DNA from: Archaeoglobi archaeon
Lineage (GTDB): Archaea; Halobacteriota; Archaeoglobi; Archaeoglobales; Archaeoglobaceae
Direction of reading: 5' to 3'
Length of the DNA stretch: 38,664 bases
NCBI GenBank assembly: GCA_029259335.1
Contig: JAPDIY010000077.1
Coordinates: 1-38,664, forward strand
The notes beneath the pieces are model-generated. The model ran no database searches. It saw nothing but the letters and a program-made list of their open reading frames with translations, and was not told where the DNA came from. Position 1 is the stretch's first letter, and each line of letters begins with the position of its first letter. The position numbers and the translations under genes are program-made. This document shows positions 23,664 through 31,551 of the stretch, in pieces.

Positions 23664-24683
23664 TTGATAGACGTAACGTGGATGGTAATAGGGGAAGAGA
23701 CGATTAAAATTAACGCGATTGTTTATCTGCTCTGGTGTATTTGGGTCGGGTGGATTTTCTCAACAGTTGGAGCATTTGGAGGCATTATGGCCGGTGTTGG
23801 ACATATTTCAATTCTTGGCATCGGTAACTGGGCGAGCAAGCTGAAAGGTAAGAGCATCAGCATTGGAATGTACAACGATGCTGGCAAGTACCTCACAGAC
23901 CACATAAGATTCTCGAACACCGCAATAACCTGGCTCAACTCCCTCTCAAGCACAATAAACTGGTATACACAGAAGAGGCTCGTCTGGCCTGCTGCTATTG
24001 CAATGGGTCTCGGCATGGTCATTGGTGCGCAGGTCGCAGTTTGGGGAACTGGCGGGAAGCTTGGAGTTGCCCTCTACAAAGGTCTCTTCGGCCTCTGTAC
24101 ATGGGCCGTTTCTATATACATGTTCTACCAGATAACGCCAAGGGCAAAGGCCTCAAAGTCAAAGGGCAGAGAGGCTGCAAAGAGGTTTCAGGAGAGAGTT
24201 GAAGAGCTCAGAAAGAGTGGAAGGCTGCAGGAGCTTGAAGGTATTACTAACGTAAAATACTCGCTCAGCCAGGTCGAGTTTGATTTCTTCGGCGAGCACT
24301 TCGTGGCTAAAAACTACCTGCCGTTCTTCTACGGACTCCTCATCGGATTCATAGCCGCACTGATCGGTGTTGGCGGAGGGTTCCTGATCGTTCCGTTCTT
24401 CACCGCTCTTGGCTGGCCAATGTACATCACCCCAGCAGTCTCAGCTCTGACAGTCTTCCTCAACCAGTGCTCAGCACTTGCAGGATGGTTTGCAAGGGGT
24501 ATTGAGTTCGTGTGGCCAATAGTGATCGGTTGGGCTGGTATTCTGATAGGCAGTTACATCGGACCAAGGACGCAGAAGTACCTGCCGATGGATGTGCTGT
24601 TCGCAATGTTCGGTGCTCTGGCATTCTACGTCGGAACGAGATACATCGCAGCCGGTTTCTTCGGAATACACCTTCCGCCATAA
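23664..24683 (+). CDS. TauE/SafE (TSUP) family membrane transporter
   Basis: This 339-residue polytopic membrane protein of the sulfite/sulfonate/acetate exporter superfamily has two glycine-rich half-repeats typical of TSUP: STVGAFGGIMAGVGHISILG near the N-terminus and IGVGGGFLIVPFFTALGWPM in the second half. They are separated by a charged cytosolic loop (about 165-220, rich in Lys/Arg/Glu). The start is TTG 23664, chosen because GGGGGTGATG ends 5 nt upstream; an ATG at 23682 would cut the first segment. The substrate is unknown. For a sulfur-metabolising archaeon sulfite or a sulfonate is plausible. Confidence 0.87.
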   Translation: MIDVTWMVIGEETIKINAIVYLLWCIWVGWIFSTVGAFGGIMAGVGHISILGIGNWASKLKGKSISIGMYNDAGKYLTDHIRFSNTAITWLNSLSSTINWYTQKRLVWPAAIAMGLGMVIGAQVAVWGTGGKLGVALYKGLFGLCTWAVSIYMFYQITPRAKASKSKGREAAKRFQERVEELRKSGRLQELEGITNVKYSLSQVEFDFFGEHFVAKNYLPFFYGLLIGFIAALIGVGGGFLIVPFFTALGWPMYITPAVSALTVFLNQCSALAGWFARGIEFVWPIVIGWAGILIGSYIGPRTQKYLPMDVLFAMFGALAFYVGTRYIAAGFFGIHLPP

Positions 24684-24685
24684 AC

Positions 24686-25129
24686 ATGAACCCACTTTAC
24701 TTTTTTATTGTCGCAACCGTAGCGGTTGTGATTTTGACAGAACGAGTAGAATCTTTAGTACTCAGTAGGTTCTTTAGAGGCTTTTTAGAGGAAATTAAGA
24801 GAACGGAAGCCGAGCTGAATGAGTATCATGCTTTATCAATTCTTGCAATAGCCATGAACGACAGAGAGGCCTATGAGGGTTTTCAGAGAATGGCGAATGA
24901 GAAATACTGGCCTCTGTTTTTCAGAAAGATGATGTTCACCACATCCCTCTTCTTTTTGCTTTTGACTCCTTACATGCTCCTCACAACCTTTTTCATCGAC
25001 CCTCAGGCTTTTTCTTACACCATGTTCATCGCCATTGCCTATTTCACCGCAAGGCTTGGATTGAGTTTCGTCATTGATAGCCTAAATGCGTGGAAAGGGG
25101 CTAAGGAGGCACGAAAGAATTTCGATTGA
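24686..25129 (+). CDS. Small membrane protein of the DUF169/TSUP operon
   Basis: This unrecognised 147-residue protein has three likely membrane segments: residues about 3-18 (PLYFFIVATVAVVILT), about 81-103 (TTSLFFLLLTPYMLLTTFFI) and about 110-130. A charged amphipathic middle (EEIKRTEAELNEYHALSIL, NDREAYEGFQRMANEKYWP) lies between the first two. The layout recalls DUF106/EMC3-like proteins but is too uncertain to name. It starts two bases after the TSUP stop, so it is co-translated and may be an accessory subunit of that transporter. The frame is open further upstream, but that part overlies TSUP coding sequence. Confidence 0.7.
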   Translation: MNPLYFFIVATVAVVILTERVESLVLSRFFRGFLEEIKRTEAELNEYHALSILAIAMNDREAYEGFQRMANEKYWPLFFRKMMFTTSLFFLLLTPYMLLTTFFIDPQAFSYTMFIAIAYFTARLGLSFVIDSLNAWKGAKEARKNFD

Positions 25130-25160
25130 TGGGGTTGAAGTGAGTAAACACATCGAAAAG

Positions 25161-25170
25161 CTTTTTATTC
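25161..25170 (+). promoter_or_regulatory. TATA box for the paralogue cluster
   Basis: AAAGCTTTTTATTC with core CTTTTTATTC lies 23-32 nt before the ATG at 25193, and there is no ribosome-binding site, so the first gene is probably leaderless. No comparable promoter is evident before the next four genes, whose gaps are 4-16 bp, so one transcript may cover 25193-29543. Confidence 0.45.
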
Positions 25171-25192
25171 GGTAATGATAATTTAGTGTTGA

Positions 25193-25630
25193 ATGGCTAC
25201 TGTAACCCCTGCCGAGTTTGGTAATGTAATATTTCAGTTAATTCTGGCAAATCTTGAGTTACTGAGTAATACTTTCAGGCTGCTTATAGATAATTCAATT
25301 TCCGCTGTAGAGGTATGGAATGTTACATATCACGCTGCAAGTTTTGGGTATTGGGTTGCCAACTCCTTTGTGGGGGAGGGTGGTGCTTTAGATGTTATGA
25401 GAGAAAACATTTCAGCTATGGAAAATTTTGCCAATATGGTTAGTTATTTGGGTGGGAATACGGAGGTGATATTCGGTAACGAGAGTGGCGAGGAGGGAGT
25501 TTCGGCTGTAATGAAGAATGTTGTGGCATTGATAGATGAGAACTTTACAGTCAAGTTTTGGAGTACATTAAAGCTTGGCATAATTGCTGTGGTAAAATTG
25601 ATGGGACAAATTTCTGCAGCTTTCAGGTGA
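25193..25630 (+). CDS. Paralogue 1 of an undescribed helical sequon-bearing family
   Basis: This 145-residue protein matches no family I recognise. It has a hydrophobic N-terminal helix (FGNVIFQLILANLELLSNTF), a Trp/Tyr-rich second helix (AASFGYWVANSFVG), the shared core and a C-terminal hydrophobic helix (LKLGIIAVVKLMGQIS). The core reads NISAMENF, 14 residues, then FGNESGEEG, aligning without gaps with the four following gene products. N-x-S/T sequons (NVT, NIS, NES, NFT) are frequent, suggesting an extracytoplasmic, glycosylated protein, yet no cleavable signal peptide is seen. It is the first gene of a five-gene unit. Confidence 0.8.
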   Translation: MATVTPAEFGNVIFQLILANLELLSNTFRLLIDNSISAVEVWNVTYHAASFGYWVANSFVGEGGALDVMRENISAMENFANMVSYLGGNTEVIFGNESGEEGVSAVMKNVVALIDENFTVKFWSTLKLGIIAVVKLMGQISAAFR

Positions 25631-25634
25631 GAAG

Positions 25635-26063
25635 ATGCCAATAGCAACGATAAGCGAGTTTGTCGGAGATGGAATTCTAACGCCGCTATCTAACATATTC
25701 ATTCTGGTGTATGGTCTAACTGAACCAATTGTCTCACAATTAACACAAGATCATCCTAACTGGATATATTCTCATCTTGCAGTGCTCTTATGGATTACAA
25801 AGTTTCTAAGCGCAGTTGTTGGACTTACGGCGACCAACGGAACCTTAACTGCAGCATTCAACGATACTCTTCATACTCTTTCCACAAACTCCAACGATTT
25901 CTTTGGAAATTTCACTGGTAAAAGTGGTATGAGCTACATAGCGAAGTATTCTTATCTTGAACTGGTAAACAACAAAACTCTTGCCAATGATTTGGCTGTA
26001 AAATTTGCCAGAGCCCTAAATAGTGTGGTGACTTTTATAATGAAAGCATTCGAATTTTTGTGA
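25635..26063 (+). CDS. Paralogue 2 of the sequon-bearing family
   Basis: This 142-residue protein starts 4 bp after paralogue 1 (AGAAGATG context). The N-terminal helix is LSNIFILVYGLTEPIVSQL and the second hydrophobic helix LAVLLWITKFLSAVVGL. The core reads NGTLTAAF, 14 residues, then FGNFTGKSG, with Phe and FG at exactly the same spacing as in paralogue 1. Sequons NGT, NDT, NFT and NKT are present. The C-terminal helix is ALNSVVTFIMKAFEFL. Although the core aligns, overall identity to paralogue 1 is low by eye, implying old duplication or strong diversification. Function unknown. Confidence 0.8.
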   Translation: MPIATISEFVGDGILTPLSNIFILVYGLTEPIVSQLTQDHPNWIYSHLAVLLWITKFLSAVVGLTATNGTLTAAFNDTLHTLSTNSNDFFGNFTGKSGMSYIAKYSYLELVNNKTLANDLAVKFARALNSVVTFIMKAFEFL

Positions 26064-26068
26064 TATTT

Positions 26069-26548
26069 ATGACGACGGCTGCTGAGCTTGGAGATGTAAT
26101 GCTTAAGGCGTTGACTGGGATTTTAAAATTCTTAAAAGCTTTATCTATTCAGCTTCAGATGACAGGAAATAATGAAACAGCCGTTAATGCCTCTCGCGGA
26201 GCTTATCAGAGTTTTTGGGAGATATGGTACTATGCTGGGGCCATGATACACTGGGCCACAAATATGCTTGTCGGTAGTTGGGGCTATGTGGATTTAATAA
26301 ACAAAAATGCGACACTCCAAGCTGAATTTGCACAGGTTGTGGGAATTGCAGCTAAGAATGCAACTCGGATGTTGGGCGATGTAGAGGGCACAAATTCAAC
26401 AACATTCCTCCTGAGGGTGATGGTGGAAAGATTATATAATCAAAGTAACCACGTTTTCGTTGCCAACCTTTGGACTGCTACTTCGGAACTGATAAGGCTA
26501 GTGGCGGACGCTCTTAAGTATTTCCCAACATATTTCCCTTCAACTTGA
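26069..26548 (+). CDS. Paralogue 3 of the sequon-bearing family
   Basis: From the ATG at 26069 the protein is 159 residues and begins MTTAAELGDVMLKALTGIL, which lines up with MATVTPAEFGNVIFQLIL of paralogue 1. This supports that start over the GTG at 26060, which overlaps the previous stop. Core: NATLQAEF, 14 residues, then LGDVEGTNS. An extra sequon-rich insertion (GNNETAVNAS) sits before an aromatic helix (SFWEIWYYAGAMIHWATNML). Further sequons include NAT, NST and NQS. The C-terminus is Leu/Ala-rich with ALKYFPTYFPS. NATLQAEF is close to NQTLRAEF in the large secreted protein. Confidence 0.8.
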   Translation: MTTAAELGDVMLKALTGILKFLKALSIQLQMTGNNETAVNASRGAYQSFWEIWYYAGAMIHWATNMLVGSWGYVDLINKNATLQAEFAQVVGIAAKNATRMLGDVEGTNSTTFLLRVMVERLYNQSNHVFVANLWTATSELIRLVADALKYFPTYFPST

Positions 26549-26557
26549 GGTGATGTC

Positions 26558-27031
26558 ATGCCTCTCAATTTAGACTTAGCAACGCTTTACATAATAGATG
26601 CTTTTCGAGCGAACTTTATACTACTGGCAGAACTCTTCAGAGCGATAGCGATAAACTCGACAATAGCAGATTATGTTACCCAAGACATCTACTACATCTT
26701 TGGCTCTGTTTATTGGCTCTCCTATGCTCTAAGTGATATGGCGGAGGTTGTAAACAGTGAATTGGCAGCGGGTAATGCAACTTGGATAAACTGGGTGGTT
26801 GGATACTGGCAGAAAACTGCTATCAATTCAAAATGGGTTTTTGGAGACTGGGAAGGTAATTGGGGAATAGCTTACGTATGGAAACGTGGTTGGGAGTGCA
26901 TTCAGCCGGGGCAATACTGCTTCAACGTAGGATATGGCAACGAAACAGTTCGCGATGCTTTGGAGATGATAAAATGGCTGTTCAATGCAACAAGCCAGAT
27001 TGGAGGGAGAATGTCAAATGTTTATTCGTAA
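26558..27031 (+). CDS. Paralogue 4 of the sequon-bearing family
   Basis: This 157-residue protein starts 9 bp after paralogue 3 with GAGGTGATGTC as ribosome-binding context. The core is more divergent: NATWINWV (aromatic Trp one position earlier, Val at the Phe position), 14 residues, then FGDWEGNWG. The whole protein is unusually rich in Trp and Tyr (SVYWLSYAL, WVVGYWQKT, AYVWKRGWE). A pair of cysteines (CIQPGQYC), absent in the other small paralogues, may form a disulfide, again consistent with an outside location. Sequons NST, NAT and NET are present. The stop is 16 bp before the large secreted gene. Confidence 0.78.
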   Translation: MPLNLDLATLYIIDAFRANFILLAELFRAIAINSTIADYVTQDIYYIFGSVYWLSYALSDMAEVVNSELAAGNATWINWVVGYWQKTAINSKWVFGDWEGNWGIAYVWKRGWECIQPGQYCFNVGYGNETVRDALEMIKWLFNATSQIGGRMSNVYS

Positions 27032-27047
27032 TAAGAGGTGTTTAAAA

Positions 27048-29543
27048 ATGAAGAGAGCATTACTTCTTGTGCTTATTCTTCTTGTCTTGGTAAATGTGGC
27101 CGAAGCTAAAACGTTTACTGTGAACTTTATGCACGTCACGACGGAGTTCCCCTCTCCAAAAGCCTACTGGGGTCATAAATACGATAGTGCTCCATCTAAT
27201 CCCAGCAGTGAGTCTACTCCATCAAGCGACTACACGGAATTCTCCCAAAACGCTAGCTACCAGGAAATTGCCTCTAGGGATGGAATCTACATTTACTATG
27301 AGGATGCTGAAACATACTACTTCGTGTTCAGGATTCCCACCTCCGCAACAAGCATCAGCGTGAACTGGTACGGATGTGCTAATGACGGTAACGATTACGT
27401 TTACCTTTACGCTTTCAACTGGACCAGCAACAGTTGGGACTATTTGGACGATTATTACGGCGATTCATGGGGTTGGTTGAATAAAAGCCTTGGCAGCCAG
27501 CATATTTCCCAGAACGGATATGTCCACGTTGCTTTTGTGGCTTATCGCAACAATGGGTGGGACAGTTACGCAGAATTCCCCACAGACTACGTCGAGCTCG
27601 TCGTTGATGTTCCAGATTATGATATCATACCGGCCTGTGTGGATTACGATGATTCAACTGCCCCACGTCCCTGGGATGGATTTTTAGAGTATGATACAAT
27701 AAGCGTGCAGGCAAGAGCAACAAACACCACAGGCGAAACAATTCCTTACTACTACTCATTTTATCTAAAAGCAGAATGGGATAGCAACAGTGGAATATTC
27801 GGAAGCGGTGTTGCGGATTCTACTGGCTGGGCTACTGTTAGCGGGAGGCCGATTGATGGTGGGGTGACGGACGAGTGGCGTGTAACACTCAAGGTTGGTG
27901 TTGGTGACGCCATCGTTAATGGGGTAGCGTATGAAGCCAGTCCAACATGCGGGGAAAAGGCATTTGCCAGCAATGTAGCCATAACACCCAAAAGCTACAA
28001 CCTGACCCTCGTCGGGCGCTACTACGATGCAAACGGCATAGACTGGGCCTACATAAACTGGAAAACGAGACCTTCCAATGTAGCCCCAGTGAACATAGGG
28101 GGATACAATCTGCCGGTTTCTGTGAAGTTCAACCAGTACTCTTGGGAACTCTACGTGTGGAAGATAGGGGCGAATAACGTCCCAGGAAATCTTAACAACG
28201 ATCCAGATGGCGATGTGGAAGGTGTCAATGGTAACGTGAATGAAGTGACCAGCGAACACGACATGTATCCTGCCTACTATGCCCCGGATGATGTGCCTTT
28301 CGCAGATCCCGACGGTAATGGGGGATGTAGAAATGCAAGAACACCGATTACAGAGGGAGATAGGTATCCCGCTGGTTGCTGTATGAGGGAGAACTGGGAT
28401 AACTACGTTCCGGGAGAGAGTCCACCGATAGAAACTGGCGACTGCGGGCAGTGGATGAGTGGCTACAGAATAGGTCCTTTAATGGAGTTCAATTCTCCAG
28501 CACACAATCTTGGAGAACCGGGAAAGGCTTCAATATTTCTTTGCTCAGAGTTCAGACTCCAAGATGAAGATTGGGGCTCGCTTTCTGGAATGCTGAATTC
28601 AACACCATACAGCGGACACGAAGGCGATGGAACGAATAAGGGTAGGTTGAGGTGTACAGGATGCGGGTTGTGGAGTCTAATAGAACAGACAACATCGCCA
28701 GGTGCTACAGAGTATATATTTGCAAATGATATTTGGGTCTGCTCCATATTTTCACTTGCAAACTATCTCGTTGTCCACAGACATCCCTACGGTGGACTCG
28801 GCACGATAAACTTCGTAGGCCTAATCCCCGACAGCGACCATGTCGTCGGAATCATGATGGGGCATCGCTTCGGCATTCACCCGTTTGTAGCAGTTGTGAC
28901 ATCAATGCCCCCACCCGGCACATCTCCAACACCCCCGCTCAGCCCCGCTTCGAACTGGGATATAAACTTCCTGCAGGTCTGGCTTTACTACCTGCTGAGG
29001 AACCTTGCCTATGGTATAGTTGTTACGGCAGACGAGTGGATGCACATGAGTGACCGCTTTCCAGAGAGTGGAGAAGATAATGTAGAGCTTCTGGCTAAAG
29101 CCTTTGTTCTTATGGCAGAAGATTTGCTTCCAACACTCGAAGAGACTCTCTGGATTCTGCAGGCCAGTGGCAACAATACGCTGAATCCGTTCTGGGTTTC
29201 AATGGTATCTCAGTTCAACGACACGAAAAGGATAGCAACACTCATTACAGTTAATCAAACGTTAAGGGCAGAATTCATGAACACTGTCGGAACCCTTTTC
29301 TACCGACTTCCAGACATTCTCGGCCCACCAAACGCAAGCACCGGATTAAACTATTTCCTAAATGGAACTGTGAATGGGCTTACATATGAGGAAAAGCGCA
29401 GTATAGTCAGTACAATTTACAGCCTTCTGGATGAAACACTATCGCTGATAATTACGACTCTGCATCGCCTTCCTTACTTGGAATATGTCAACGATCCATA
29501 CAGCCCAGGATGGAACTTTAACTGGATAGAGAACTCAGGGTGA
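27048..29543 (+). CDS. Large secreted protein carrying the paralogue domain at its C-terminus (831 residues)
   Basis: The start at ATG 27048 is chosen because it gives a clear signal peptide: MKR, then LLLVLILLVLVNV, then AEA before KTFT. The frame extends upstream over paralogue 4 and is spurious there. Residues about 25-220 look like an aromatic-rich beta-sandwich (YEDAETYYFVFRIP, WNSWDY-like turns). Residues about 220-350 form a second beta region. Residues about 390-560 are rich in Asp, Gly and Cys, with calcium-loop-like DPDGDVEG and DPDGNGG. A Pro-rich linker (MPPPGTSPTPPLSP) precedes a helical domain from about 636 whose core reads NQTLRAEF, 14 residues, then LGPPNASTG, matching paralogues 1-4. 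There is no obvious C-terminal anchor. Function unknown; a cell-surface or secreted glycoprotein is likely. Confidence 0.85.
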   Translation: MKRALLLVLILLVLVNVAEAKTFTVNFMHVTTEFPSPKAYWGHKYDSAPSNPSSESTPSSDYTEFSQNASYQEIASRDGIYIYYEDAETYYFVFRIPTSATSISVNWYGCANDGNDYVYLYAFNWTSNSWDYLDDYYGDSWGWLNKSLGSQHISQNGYVHVAFVAYRNNGWDSYAEFPTDYVELVVDVPDYDIIPACVDYDDSTAPRPWDGFLEYDTISVQARATNTTGETIPYYYSFYLKAEWDSNSGIFGSGVADSTGWATVSGRPIDGGVTDEWRVTLKVGVGDAIVNGVAYEASPTCGEKAFASNVAITPKSYNLTLVGRYYDANGIDWAYINWKTRPSNVAPVNIGGYNLPVSVKFNQYSWELYVWKIGANNVPGNLNNDPDGDVEGVNGNVNEVTSEHDMYPAYYAPDDVPFADPDGNGGCRNARTPITEGDRYPAGCCMRENWDNYVPGESPPIETGDCGQWMSGYRIGPLMEFNSPAHNLGEPGKASIFLCSEFRLQDEDWGSLSGMLNSTPYSGHEGDGTNKGRLRCTGCGLWSLIEQTTSPGATEYIFANDIWVCSIFSLANYLVVHRHPYGGLGTINFVGLIPDSDHVVGIMMGHRFGIHPFVAVVTSMPPPGTSPTPPLSPASNWDINFLQVWLYYLLRNLAYGIVVTADEWMHMSDRFPESGEDNVELLAKAFVLMAEDLLPTLEETLWILQASGNNTLNPFWVSMVSQFNDTKRIATLITVNQTLRAEFMNTVGTLFYRLPDILGPPNASTGLNYFLNGTVNGLTYEEKRSIVSTIYSLLDETLSLIITTLHRLPYLEYVNDPYSPGWNFNWIENSG

Positions 29544-29557
29544 TGCTCGTCCCATTT

Positions 29558-30859
29558 TTATCTTCTTCTGTAGTATCTCAATACTACAAAAAAGGCCAAC
29601 ACTAAAAGAGTTGCTATCAGTATATATAGGGGGTTAAGTGGTGTTACATCCTTTGAACTCTCTACAGTAAAACTCTCTACAGTAATATAGTAAGTTTTCT
29701 TCCACAAAATATTTCCGCCTTCATCAACTCTCAAGAGCCAGATACATTCGCCATTGCATGCATTGCTCATCAGAAGATACCCTTCCTGCAATTTTAGAAT
29801 TTTGGCAATTCCGAGAGCATAAGTCTCAAAGCGAAAATCATCAATATATTTGTGATATGTATACTCCTCATTCTTAATTTTCGCAAACCATACGAACCTT
29901 TCAGGATGTTTATTTAGAAGATTCCCTCCAGTTCCAGCCACCACCAACTCATCGGAGGCTTCAACAATTGACCAGCCTGAAGTAATCTGTCCAACTCTTA
30001 TTTCTGTCTGCCAGATCAGATTTCCATTTTTGTCAAGCTCCATAACAAAAGCATGAGATCTGACCTGCTGTGGAGTAACATTTGTGTGAAGATTGACATC
30101 CCAAGAAGTTCCAATTAAAAAGTAGTTGCCTTGAATCTCCTTTATTTCGAAAGAGTAACTTTCATTTTTGAAAGTAAATATTTTCCTCCAAACTATCTCT
30201 CCATTTTCGTCTAACTTGTAAACTACTATGTCTGAGTAGTTGTATCCTATGGAGGCGTTGAAATCGCCAGAAAGAGTAACCATAATGTATCCGTCCGAAA
30301 CTTTCCTTATTTTCTTAGGGCTATCATAATCTTTGTAGTCAATAGTTTTTCTCCAGATCTCATTACCGTTTTCGTCAAGTTTTATAAGCCATATGTCTTC
30401 ATTTATGCATTTCCTCTCGCCCTTCTCATCGCATGGTGCTATCGTTAATGCCGCCACCACATTTTTTCCTTCCATAGTTATGGTTGTAGCACTGTCTCCC
30501 CAACCCTCAAACCCGTAAACTTTCTCCCAAAGAATACTACCGTTTTTACTCACTTTTGCAATCCAGCCATCCTTATTTTCACAAAGAATTACTCCACCCA
30601 GAATGTAGCTATCACCAGCATCTAATATATTCCAAATATGTGTCGTGCAATCTTTCTTCTTATCAACCCACTCCCAGATCTTATTCCCTTGCGAATCTAC
30701 CTTGAGAATATAAGCGGAACTAATCCACATATGATTACCTCTTGCTCCCCCTATTATGAAGCTACCATCCTCTTGCAAGATGTCAAAACCAAAGATCCAA
30801 GCATTAACCGGGAATATCACGAAGACAACGGCTAAAAGTCTTATCATTGTCCTTTTCAT
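29558..30859 (-). CDS. Membrane-anchored extracellular beta-propeller-like protein
   Basis: This 433-residue protein has a signal peptide (MKRTMIRLLAVVFVIFPVNA), a repeat domain and a C-terminal anchor (PLYILIATLLVLAFFVVL, then RYYRRR). Repeats of about 60 residues end in K(L/V)DxxGNxIWxK: VDSQGNKIWEW, VSKNGSILWEK, LDENGNEIWRK, LDENGEIVWRK, LDKNGNLIWQT and VDEGGNILWKK. Six such strands suggest a PQQ-like or related beta-propeller facing outward. It is convergent with the large secreted gene, 14 bp apart, and looks more AT-rich than the chromosomal housekeeping genes. Its own TATA-like CTTAAAATA lies 25-35 nt before the ATG. A surface partner role for the paralogue cluster is inferred from position only. 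Confidence 0.85.
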   Translation of the reverse strand: MKRTMIRLLAVVFVIFPVNAWIFGFDILQEDGSFIIGGARGNHMWISSAYILKVDSQGNKIWEWVDKKKDCTTHIWNILDAGDSYILGGVILCENKDGWIAKVSKNGSILWEKVYGFEGWGDSATTITMEGKNVVAALTIAPCDEKGERKCINEDIWLIKLDENGNEIWRKTIDYKDYDSPKKIRKVSDGYIMVTLSGDFNASIGYNYSDIVVYKLDENGEIVWRKIFTFKNESYSFEIKEIQGNYFLIGTSWDVNLHTNVTPQQVRSHAFVMELDKNGNLIWQTEIRVGQITSGWSIVEASDELVVAGTGGNLLNKHPERFVWFAKIKNEEYTYHKYIDDFRFETYALGIAKILKLQEGYLLMSNACNGECIWLLRVDEGGNILWKKTYYITVESFTVESSKDVTPLNPLYILIATLLVLAFFVVLRYYRRR

Positions 30860-30922
30860 ATTATCTGAGCGATACTGAAACTATTTTAAGTTTTTCGTTA
30901 AGTTTATTATTATATATAAAAA

Positions 30923-31057
30923 TTAAAGGGTAAAACTTATTCCGAGGGAAACCAAAAACTTTGCAAGTGGCGCTATTATAAATGCTAGTACATTTTCCAA
31001 CCAATCTGGTACGGGGATTTGCAATCCAAATAGGTTCAAATACATGTCCACTGCCAT
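30923..31057 (-). CDS. Possible 44-residue hydrophobic microprotein
   Basis: The frame reads MAVDMYLNLFGLQIPVPDWL, ENVLAFIIAPLAKFLVSLGI and ends SFTL: one amphipathic/hydrophobic helix after a Pro-containing turn. A TTTTAAATA element about 25 nt before the ATG is placed for a leaderless transcript. It lies 63 bp upstream of the beta-propeller gene on the same strand. The remainder of this roughly 350-bp AT-rich gap (30860-31215) shows no gene. A frame this short could arise by chance, so confidence is moderate to low. Confidence 0.4.
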   Translation of the reverse strand: MAVDMYLNLFGLQIPVPDWLENVLAFIIAPLAKFLVSLGISFTL

Positions 31058-31215
31058 GTATGTTATATTTTTTCTCCGTATTTAAAATTTTCGTTCAAAA
31101 ATATTATTATCAGTATTATTATGAACCTCATAATTATTAGTTAATCAAAAACCAAATAATTTTTTAAATTTTTTCCTTATGGTGAAACAATCAGCTCGAA
31201 TACAGCAGCGATGAC

Positions 31216-31542
31216 ATGAACTTTGCAACGATCCTCGGGAGAATCCTTGAGGAAAAGCTGAGAGACAGAAGGAGAGCGGAAATTGCGAGGAAAATTAACG
31301 GCAGTGTGACTGTGGAATGCAGAGATCTGGGCATGAGTGCTACCGTAACTTTCAATGGAGACAGGATTGTGGTGGAGAACGGTTATGGGGGTAAATACCT
31401 CACCTCTGCCGACCTGCAAACACTGAACGGGCTTACCTTCGGGAAAATAGGGCTTCTTGACACTTTAAAACTGATTATGAAGGGAAGGTTGAAGATAAAA
31501 GGCATGATGTTTGCCATGAAGTTCAGGAAACTGCTTGGCTGA
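31216..31542 (+). CDS. SCP2-like sterol-carrier-domain protein
   Basis: This 108-residue soluble protein resembles small archaeal SCP2-like proteins. A beta strand pair (GSVTVECRDLGMSATVTFNG, DRIVVENGYGG) is followed by LTSADLQTLNGLTFGKIG and a C-terminal LKLIMKGRLKIKGMMFAMKF. The last part is the G-x-(L/I)-K-I-x-G element and hydrophobic helix typical of the fold. Such domains bind lipids or acyl groups. It stands alone and is convergent with the L40e gene. Family assignment is from pattern and is not certain. Confidence 0.65.
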   Translation: MNFATILGRILEEKLRDRRRAEIARKINGSVTVECRDLGMSATVTFNGDRIVVENGYGGKYLTSADLQTLNGLTFGKIGLLDTLKLIMKGRLKIKGMMFAMKFRKLLG

Positions 31543-31551
31543 TTTTTAAAA

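Noticed and set aside
26985-27047. Upstream extension of the large secreted protein frame
   Set aside because: It overlaps paralogue 4 coding sequence, and the ATG at 27048 gives a clean signal peptide.
25193-29543. Calling the paralogue cluster a known archaeal virus capsid or pilin locus
   Set aside because: The size and helical nature recall filamentous-virus coat proteins, but no portal, terminase, prepilin peptidase site or integrase is nearby, so a name would be invention.
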